Under the pieces are notes generated by a model. That model was not told where the DNA came from and ran no database searches. It saw only the letters and a list, made by a program, of their open reading frames with translations. The translations under genes and the position numbers were made by a program. Source: a virus. Taken from it: a stretch of 24,033 bases of DNA. Positions 1-7,000 of this stretch are shown here, in pieces; the stretch's first letter is position 1, and each line of letters begins with the position of its first letter. The stretch spans positions 1-24,033 of IMG/VR virus record IMGVR_UViG_3300037319_000142; one strand, written 5' to 3'.

Positions 1-1178
1 GTTTCGATAACGTCGTAGGATGTGTTATATGGCGTTACGGACAGACCTTGTGCTGCGATATTTACGCCCGTGATGTAATTGGCTGCGTAACTTGGTAGGA
101 TAACATTATCCCGATAAGCGAAGCAATTACCCGTACCACCGCTGTTTTTTGTAATGTTTGTTTTTGGGGGTAGTTGAGAACTGCCATCTTCGGGGATTGG
201 ATTGTTGTTATCAAACTCCAATTCTGTTTTTGTTCCCGCAAAAGTTACCCTAACTGGTTGACCGTTGCCGTTCTGCCACCAATAGAGGTGTTCCAAGTCA
301 AATCTGAAATTATAGAGTCCGTTATTTGTTAGGTTATCGTTCGGGTATGCCTCAACCACATCGTTGGCAATATAGCCCGCTTTGACAGTCATGACCTTAA
401 AATTTCCAATGTAAAGGTCCAAATCGACGGGTGTATTTGGGGCGGCTGAGTTGTACGCCCAACAGATAATATTTGGGTTTTCGGAATCGTTCACGAAACG
501 AACGCGACCTTTGAACGTACTTGCCGCTGTTGGTAACGAGTTATCGAACGGTGTACACGTAGCACAATCGGTAACTACAACCTGATTTATTTTCTGATAG
601 GCTTCTCCTGCTAATTCATAACCGGGAGGTGCGGAAAAGTTCGGTGTAAGTTCTAACCCGCCCGTTCCCGTAACTTGATTTGAAAGCTGAGAGGAACAAC
701 GGTTATCCAATATTTTTGTGTAAGAGATTGTGTGGTCGCTTCGGGTTAGGAAATTGCTTCCTCTCGGTTGGAAAGCATCCCGCGAGGCAATGGGGTCAAC
801 TTCTTGCACCGCCCACCACGCATCATTGAACCGTCTTATTTTCGTTGGCTTATTGACTTGTGTCCAACTTCCCACCGTTAATCCGTCGAAAAGTCCGCAA
901 TCAAAAAAACTGTAATTGCTGAAATTAGCGGGTAATTGAACGCTTGCCAAATCGTTGAAAATGTTACCCTGCCTGAATGCAAATGGGTTTATGTTTCCCT
1001 CGTTGTCCGACGTTAAGTAATAGAACTTTTGCGTTCCGTTTATGTATTTCTTAGTGACCAACGTCCCGAACTTTCCGCTATTTTCTGCGATTGTCAACGG
1101 GTCAACGGGATTTACGGCCCTGAATATTTGAGCGTGAGCGGCAAAGGAGAGTAATAGTAATAAGAGTATTTTTTTCAT
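1..1178 (-). CDS. Secreted protein of the tail-distal cluster, C-terminus beyond the window
   Basis: The frame is open from an ATG at 1178 to the window edge, giving at least 392 residues with no stop. The N-terminus is a clear Sec signal peptide: Met-Lys-Lys, a run of leucines, then a likely cut after AHA before Gln, a form typical of Bacteroidota. The mature part is rich in Asn, Thr and aromatic residues and has several cysteines, including a CATC motif, as expected for an exported beta-rich protein. The start overlaps the stop of the DUF1353 gene by ATGA, so the two are probably translated together. I do not recognise a family. It could be a secreted adhesin, a lysis-related envelope protein or a fibre component. 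Confidence 0.85.
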   Translation of the reverse strand, partial: MKKILLLLLLSFAAHAQIFRAVNPVDPLTIAENSGKFGTLVTKKYINGTQKFYYLTSDNEGNINPFAFRQGNIFNDLASVQLPANFSNYSFFDCGLFDGLTVGSWTQVNKPTKIRRFNDAWWAVQEVDPIASRDAFQPRGSNFLTRSDHTISYTKILDNRCSSQLSNQVTGTGGLELTPNFSAPPGYELAGEAYQKINQVVVTDCATCTPFDNSLPTAASTFKGRVRFVNDSENPNIICWAYNSAAPNTPVDLDLYIGNFKVMTVKAGYIANDVVEAYPNDNLTNNGLYNFRFDLEHLYWWQNGNGQPVRVTFAGTKTELEFDNNNPIPEDGSSQLPPKTNITKNSGGTGNCFAYRDNVILPSYAANYITGVNIAAQGLSVTPYNTSYDVIE

Positions 1179-1519
1179 TTGACTTGATATTTTGCCCGTA
1201 ATCGGGGAAACAATGTGATGCCTAAATACATAATGTGTGCCTGCCAAGTAGCAACGGAGGTGCGGAGTAAAAATAAAAACACGGTGTCAGCGTAGATTTG
1301 ATTATACCCGCTACGAATCAAATAATCATGCACAATACTTGCGAACTTAGAATCTCCGTGCGGTGGGATTAGCCACCATAGCCACCGAGGCGGGGACGTG
1401 AGATTAGTGATACTTCCTTTTTTTACAACAATATCGAACTGCTGAACTAAGCAATCTTCTGCGACTTCAAAATCGAAAGACGAAAGCGTTTTGAGCAATA
1501 TGTTGGGGTAGATTGTCAT
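1175..1519 (-). CDS. DUF1353 family protein
   Basis: This 114-residue protein carries the core pattern I associate with DUF1353, a family frequent in phage genomes: a segment around residues 43-56 (SPPRWLWWLIPPHG), then a VHDYLIR block, then a hydrophobic C-terminal part ending near LGITLFPRLR. The family's biochemical role is not established; members often lie near tail and lysis genes. I chose the ATG at 1519 because it overlaps the stop of the upstream secreted protein by ATGA; an in-frame ATG at 1582 would overlap that gene by far more. No signal peptide is seen, although both neighbours have one. The C-terminal hydrophobic stretch might be a membrane anchor. Confidence 0.75.
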   Translation of the reverse strand: MTIYPNILLKTLSSFDFEVAEDCLVQQFDIVVKKGSITNLTSPPRWLWWLIPPHGDSKFASIVHDYLIRSGYNQIYADTVFLFLLRTSVATWQAHIMYLGITLFPRLRAKYQVK

Positions 1520-1953
1520 TGTCCCGACAATGGTAATAGTGCCGCACCGTAACCGCTCATAATTGCGTTGTATGCTGCCCATTTCTCGATTGGGCTTCCC
1601 GTTAACATAGCTTTCATTGCGTTGTTGACGGTGTTCTTAACCATTGCCGCTGTTGCGTTGGTAGCTAATCCCGCCGAAACTCCTTTAGTGAAATCTACTC
1701 TATCAGCATTCATTCCGCTTCGGGGGATAGCAACCAAATCCCCGCTTGCATCGGCACGGTAAAATTCTAAATACACGGTGAAAGCTATCGAGTCGGATAA
1801 GTTCAAAGGCATTTCAACAACCCGTCCAGAAACGCCGTCGATTCGATACGAACTAAAGTCCACCGTAATCAGGCTGTTGGGTTGAGTCTTGAAAATAATT
1901 TGGGCGTTAGTTGCGAACGCAAAGGAAAGGAATAGAACTATTAATTTTTTCAT
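1516..1953 (-). CDS. Small secreted protein of unknown function
   Basis: The 145-residue product begins with a Sec signal peptide of about 17 residues ending NA before Gln. The first half of the mature part looks beta-rich (SLITVDFSSYRIDGVSGRVVEMPLNL). The second half is rich in Ala and Asn and probably helical. No lipobox cysteine is present, so it should be periplasmic or released rather than lipid-anchored. ATGA overlaps link it to both the adhesin-like gene upstream and the DUF1353 gene downstream, so the four genes form one coupled unit. I do not recognise the family. Confidence 0.8.
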   Translation of the reverse strand: MKKLIVLFLSFAFATNAQIIFKTQPNSLITVDFSSYRIDGVSGRVVEMPLNLSDSIAFTVYLEFYRADASGDLVAIPRSGMNADRVDFTKGVSAGLATNATAAMVKNTVNNAMKAMLTGSPIEKWAAYNAIMSGYGAALLPLSGQ

Positions 1954-2930
1954 AATTGCGTTGCGATTATTTGACCTGAGTTATTGATTGTGATTTTGTA
2001 TCTTTTTGTGCCGTCTGGGGTTTTGAGAATCAGACCATCACCCGCGTCCAGGGTTTCAAAATCTCCGTTTGTTGCGACTTTGGTAATTGATGTATTACCA
2101 ATCTTTGCGGTGTTGCTCCCTAATCCAATCGCAGTACTACCAATTACGATTTGATTAGCTTGGTTATCTCCCAACGTTTGAGCCCCATTGCCGATAAATA
2201 CAGAATTGGTGGAATTGGTATTTTCGGTTGTTCCATCCGCTACAAACCTTCCCGCAGTGTTCCCGAATGCAATATTACCACTCCCATCGGTGTTGCCTTT
2301 CAGAGCAGAAAAACCGACCGCTGTATTACTGCCTCCTACCGTGAATTGCAATGCATTGGCTCCAATTGCTACACTATTACTTGATAATACACCACTCGCC
2401 AAAGCTCGAAGCCCAATAGCTATATTATTATTCCCCGTTTTGTTTTTTTCTAACGCATCGTTACCAACGGCAACATTACCAGTCCCTGATGTATTCTCTT
2501 GCAAGGCAGAAACCCCAACCGCTGTATTATTAGTACCCGTTACCAACTTTAGGGCATCATTTCCAAGCCGTGTGTTGCTCGGAACTCCTGCATCAGAAAT
2601 AAGCTGTCCCACAATTCTGGCACTACCGTTGACGTCAAGTGAGTAACCTGCATCTACATTAGTGTTAATTAAGACTTTCGTTGCTGAGAATGTACTTCCC
2701 CCAATCGCCGCAAGTTTTGTTTTTTCGGTGTTCGTATAATCGTTTGCAGAAAGACCCTTACCCGCAATTTTGTCAACCTTGCCGAATAGCTTAGTTGTAA
2801 GCGTGTCGGAGTCTACCGCGTATCTAATCCCGTTTGAAGTTCGGTATCTCAATTCACCGTTTCTGACAGAGATTTGTTGAGCGTTCACCCCGCCTACGCA
2901 AAAAAGAAATAATATCAGTATTTTACGCAT
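1950..2930 (-). CDS. Secreted fibre/adhesin-like protein with YadA-head-type repeats
   Basis: This 326-residue protein starts with a Sec signal peptide (cut after VNA before Gln). Residues about 50-75 hold a phrase seen in many phage fibre proteins (GKGLSANDYTNTEKTKLAAI). Residues about 120-245 hold a series of imperfect 14-residue-type repeats of the form NxAVGxxAL, the pattern of the left-handed beta-roll head of trimeric adhesins such as YadA. The C-terminus (DGTKRYKITINNSGQI) also resembles fibre ends. The product is probably a trimeric rod that binds a surface. A signal peptide is unexpected for a virion fibre, which is normally assembled in the cytoplasm, so it may instead be displayed or released by the infected cell. 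The start overlaps the previous gene by 16 bp. Confidence 0.8.
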   Translation of the reverse strand: MRKILILFLFCVGGVNAQQISVRNGELRYRTSNGIRYAVDSDTLTTKLFGKVDKIAGKGLSANDYTNTEKTKLAAIGGSTFSATKVLINTNVDAGYSLDVNGSARIVGQLISDAGVPSNTRLGNDALKLVTGTNNTAVGVSALQENTSGTGNVAVGNDALEKNKTGNNNIAIGLRALASGVLSSNSVAIGANALQFTVGGSNTAVGFSALKGNTDGSGNIAFGNTAGRFVADGTTENTNSTNSVFIGNGAQTLGDNQANQIVIGSTAIGLGSNTAKIGNTSITKVATNGDFETLDAGDGLILKTPDGTKRYKITINNSGQIIATQL

Positions 2931-3613
2931 AGTAGCTTTCCCGTGTATTTATCATTATCGAAATCATTTTTAAGTTGAAAAGTTGAAAGGGTTTGGGCGG
3001 TTACGTAGAACACATCTTTGTGCCGACCACCGTCGTTATCGTCGAAGAAATTGATAGCTAATAATGTTGAATTAGCTGAGTGCGTTATTGTGTCACCATT
3101 GCCTTTCTCGTCAATCTGAATTATCACGATTGCTGCTGAGCCACCCCCCGCGATTAGGCTTGTTAACCAATCGTTTTCGTTTCCGTCAAACCCGTTCTGA
3201 ACAGCTACGTCATAAGCTGAATAGCCCCGTGACAAGTTGAGCAAAGACGCGGTAGCGGTGAACGTGTTAGCTACCATTTCAACCGTAATTGCGTAATCTA
3301 TCCCGGCATTGGTTTCGTTGGAGGCATTACCTAATGTCAGTTCAGATGTAATCGTTTCGGCGTGTACCATCCTCGCTCCAAACACCGCATCAATCAGCGT
3401 TAGATTAAGTCTATACCTACCCGTAAGCGTGTTGGTTAATGCGGAACTTAACTCGCCCCGAAAGATGCGTGGATTAGCTGTTGCCCCCGCTATTAAGTTG
3501 ATTGGGTTAAGCGTTTCGATTGCAATAAGTAGTCCCGTCAACCCCGAAACGTCATATTCAGCAGGTAATTCAACCGACACGGTGAAAGAATCGCCTCTTT
3601 TGATTGTTATCAT
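2915..3613 (-). CDS. Phage baseplate/tail fibre-associated protein
   Basis: This 232-residue protein has no signal peptide. Its N-terminus (IKRGDSFTVSVELP) resembles the beta-sandwich domain found at the start of baseplate or fibre-anchor proteins. Around residues 130-152 there is the short phrase SAYDVAVQNGFDGNENDWL followed by LTSLIAGG, a linker motif common in phage fibre and baseplate proteins. The role is probably attachment of a receptor-binding part to the tail tip. The start overlaps the stop of the gene before it by ATGA (3610-3613), and its 3' end overlaps the adhesin-like gene. The exact family is uncertain. Confidence 0.7.
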   Translation of the reverse strand: MITIKRGDSFTVSVELPAEYDVSGLTGLLIAIETLNPINLIAGATANPRIFRGELSSALTNTLTGRYRLNLTLIDAVFGARMVHAETITSELTLGNASNETNAGIDYAITVEMVANTFTATASLLNLSRGYSAYDVAVQNGFDGNENDWLTSLIAGGGSAAIVIIQIDEKGNGDTITHSANSTLLAINFFDDNDGGRHKDVFYVTAQTLSTFQLKNDFDNDKYTGKLLCVKY

Positions 3614-3954
3614 TTGATGAATCCGTTATTAACTAAGTGAATAGCAAGATTTGATTCAGTTGCTGTTTTTTCACTCTCGCCGTTTTTGAAAGTGAGGTTT
3701 GTCGGGGTGTTGTCTACCGTTTTGAATAGGTCTAATGCAAGCGGGGTGAACTCAAAAAGTTCCTCAAGAAAAGATTCAATCCCCGCTTCTTTGTCGCTTG
3801 CTTCGATTTTTTGCAAATCTTGAAGTTCGCCACTAACCATCTCAATTGACTTTGACAATTGCAACAACTTTGCTTTGCCTATGAACTCTACGGATTTGCC
3901 GTTTACTAATGCCATTATCGCGGCGTGTGTACCTATCGCTTCTCTATTCGTCAT
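3610..3954 (-). CDS. Hypothetical phage protein, first gene of the third structural series
   Basis: This is a 114-residue, mostly helical, acidic protein with no signal peptide and no motif that I recognise. A central part rich in Leu, Glu and Lys (residues about 30-80) may be a coiled coil. It is the first gene after the giant tail gene and follows a 68-bp gap carrying one copy of the repeated 21-bp motif, 22 bp before its ATG. That position suggests it heads a separately controlled unit with the fibre, adhesin and secreted protein genes. It could be a small assembly chaperone for the fibre proteins that follow; this is a guess from order alone. Confidence 0.75.
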   Translation of the reverse strand: MTNREAIGTHAAIMALVNGKSVEFIGKAKLLQLSKSIEMVSGELQDLQKIEASDKEAGIESFLEELFEFTPLALDLFKTVDNTPTNLTFKNGESEKTATESNLAIHLVNNGFIK

Positions 3955-3975
3955 ATATAGTGTTTTCTAATATGT

Positions 3976-3997
3976 TAATATTGTGCAATATAGCGAT
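3976..3997 (-). promoter_or_regulatory. Operator-like 21-bp motif, copy B
   Basis: Read on the plus strand, two 10-bp units follow each other, TAATATTGTG (3976-3985) and CAATATAGCG (3986-3995), then AT. Over the shared 21 bp it matches copy A (22985-23005) and copy C (16679-16699) at 18 positions each. It lies 22 bp upstream of the minus-strand gene starting at 3954. Two units one helical turn apart suggest a protein binding two subunits on one face. Function as operator or phage promoter is inferred. Confidence 0.65.
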
Positions 3998-4022
3998 ATT
4001 ATATTGAAAAATTTTAGTTAAT

Positions 4023-7000
4023 TTATGGCATTTCGACTAGGACGAAATTTGTTCCGTTCCATTTAAAAACGAATAGCTTGTCGGGTCCTAACGCATCAAC
4101 GGGCGTAAAGTTAAAGCTATGCACCCCATCCATGAACAAATCCCCCACATTTTTGAAACTTAGAATTCCCGTTTCTATCTCCACCGTTCCAGTACTAGAG
4201 CCTTTTATTACAACCTTGTTGTCTTGTGATAGCCTTATTTCTCCGCCAAGCGTTGTGTTGTCATTGTTAAGAAATTTCACCCCTGCCGACTGATTTACGC
4301 CGTTTTGTTTCTTCAAAACAATATCAAGCGTGGATGTATTTTGCTCGTTCAATACCGATTGCAAATTGGGCGTAGCACTACCGCCTAACCCCGACAAATC
4401 AGACATTAGAGCATAGTTTTGAATGTCTTGACCGTTTGCACGATACCTTAATCTTTGCGTGTCTGATACCAATGCGAAGTCATACGCCGCAACGCTCGTT
4501 GCTGTTCCTTCGTTGTACTTAATTCTAATTCGCGTTAACGGGTCAACCGTGGCGACTTCCTGCAACCCAGGCGTTGTGCTCCCGCCGCTCGATTGTATTT
4601 CGTCAGAAAACGCATACGCCCGTGCATCGCCCGAACCGTTAATCTGAACCAATCGCCCTGCATCGTCGAATACGTTTCGCATAGTGAAAGCTGACCCTGA
4701 TTCGTCTACGTGAGTCGTAGCAAATCCAACTAATTCATTTTCGATGTCATACGTCAATCGCCCTTTTTCAAGGTTGTCTCCGTCGTAGAAACGTAACCCG
4801 TATTCATTACGAACGCCGCCTGAACCATCGCTGAACTGATGCTCGAAGAAGTTCTCTGTTAGATAGCCCGCATTCGCATGATTGCCGTACCCAAACGCCG
4901 TTTGACCGTTCAAAATTCGGCTATCGTTGCCTTGTGCAACTGTTCCCGACGTTGTTCCAAAATTCTTGTTGAACGCCGTATTTTTTGAGAACTTAGGTTC
5001 TAATAGATTAAGTGAGTTTTCAAGACCTGAAATATCGGACATTGCTAAGGTTGTCAAGTAGTTCACCGTTGTGCCGTTGCTCGATAACTTGACAAACCCA
5101 TTTTGAGTAAACTTGCTTTGTTTGGTAGTTATTGCCGTATTTATCGTAGCTAATTGACTTGACCAATCCGATAAGTCCACTGCCCGAATCTTTCCCCATC
5201 TATTGCCCGTTTCTCCTCCCGCGATTAGCACCTCGTCCGTACCCCCAAATGAACCTTGTATGCCGATTTTTACTCTGTTAATCTTGCCTTCGACAAAACT
5301 GCTGTTAAAGAAATTGAATATTGCTGTACTGTTACTACCATTCGTTATGCCCTTTGCCAGAAACTCTGTAAAACGTGAGGTGGCGTTATGGAATATCGAC
5401 AACCCGTCATTAACGGTAATGCGGTTGGTGAAATTCTTAATTCCCGTAATGGCTTGGTCGCTTGCTAAATCAACGTATCGCCCGTTACTTTCGGTTTTGG
5501 TATAAGCATCCGTAATCCCATATCCCGCAATCGTAGTGGGCTTACTCGTAAGGCTTGCGAAAGTATGAACGTGATTCGATAACGAATAAGTGTTATTGTC
5601 GTAGCTTATAACCGTGCCATTTGCCTTAACAAATCCAGAACCGTTTAGTTGATTCTGCTTAGTAGCTATCGAAGTGTTTATCGTAGCTAATTGGCTCGAC
5701 CAATCTGACAAGTATGATGTGTCTAATGTTGCCCACTTATCGCCATTTGTTGCATCTGCGGTTATTACTTGTTTTGCCGTTCCAAGCGTTCCCGACAATC
5801 CGAACCTAAAAACGCCCGTGTTTTTTCCCTTAAAGTTCAATACCGCTTGTGGAACAGAATTGATGTCAAAAACCGCTGCTACAAATTGGCTTGCTAGTAA
5901 ATGATTACTGCCGCCTAGACTGAAAAATCCTGCCCCAATCGTAAAACCCAGAACGTCGACCGCTCCAGTAAGAACCTTTCCACCAACTGTTAGTACGCCC
6001 CCATTTTCGGATACGATAGAATTAACAAACTTTGTCCCGTTCCATTTTGGAACATTGTTAGTAGTTAATCCATTATATTCAGTATCATATCGTGTGTCCC
6101 ACAAACTATCATAATCCGTAATCCCATAACCCCCAATCGTGGTGGGCTTACTTGTAAGGCTTGCGAAAGTATGAACGTGATTCCCCTCTGCAACTGTCCC
6201 CGAACTTGTTCCAAAGTCCTTATTGAACGCCGTGTTTTTTGCAATTGCGTTGTAATTACTTGCCCAAAGACTATCGTAATCAGTTATACCGTAACCCGCA
6301 ATCGTAGTTGGATTCGTTCCCGCCGTCACTCGTCCGTAAGCGTCTACCGTTACGTTCTGATAATCACCCGCCGTAACTACTCCCGTTTTTTGGTTTACGA
6401 TTCCGCTTGTATCTATTTCAAGAGTTGCACCGATTTTGATACCACCAAGAATCGAATCGGTTGCTTTCGGTAATGTTAAGTAATTTTTTCGCAGCAACCA
6501 TGCTGACCCGTTCCAATACGTATCATCACCCGATTCGTAGGCGACCCCTGCGTAGGTTCCCGCCCCATTTACCCTATAATAATCGCCCTCTGTCGGACTT
6601 GTCGATGGAGCGACTCCGCTTCCTGCGTTCCATTCAGCGATATATCTTTCGGAGGCTAACGGTGATGTCCATACGCCCGACCCGTCTGCGTCATTACATT
6701 GCCATACTTTTCCAACCGCAGCGTTATTGGTGATTCTTAGGTTCGTAGTTCGGGTGATGCCGTTAACGTCTAACATTGTCCCCGATAGTGGACTTGTCCC
6801 GATTCCAACGCCATTCGGCAAAATCCGCACAACTTCGGGAACTCCGTACGGACTTGCGTTTGAAGTTCCAGCTCGTAAAGCGAGATAACCACTCGTGTTG
6901 TCTGCCCCGAAAAAATGACCCGTGATTGTAGCAACAAAATCGTTTGTATCCCCCGCGAACCCGTATGCTCCAATAACCGCACCCGCCGAAAAGGTTGTCC

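Noticed and set aside
1950-1972. A sequence like the 21-bp motif (ATAATCGCAACGCAATT on the minus strand)
   Set aside because: It is within coding sequence at a gene junction, lacks the AATATT core and matches too weakly to count as a fourth copy.
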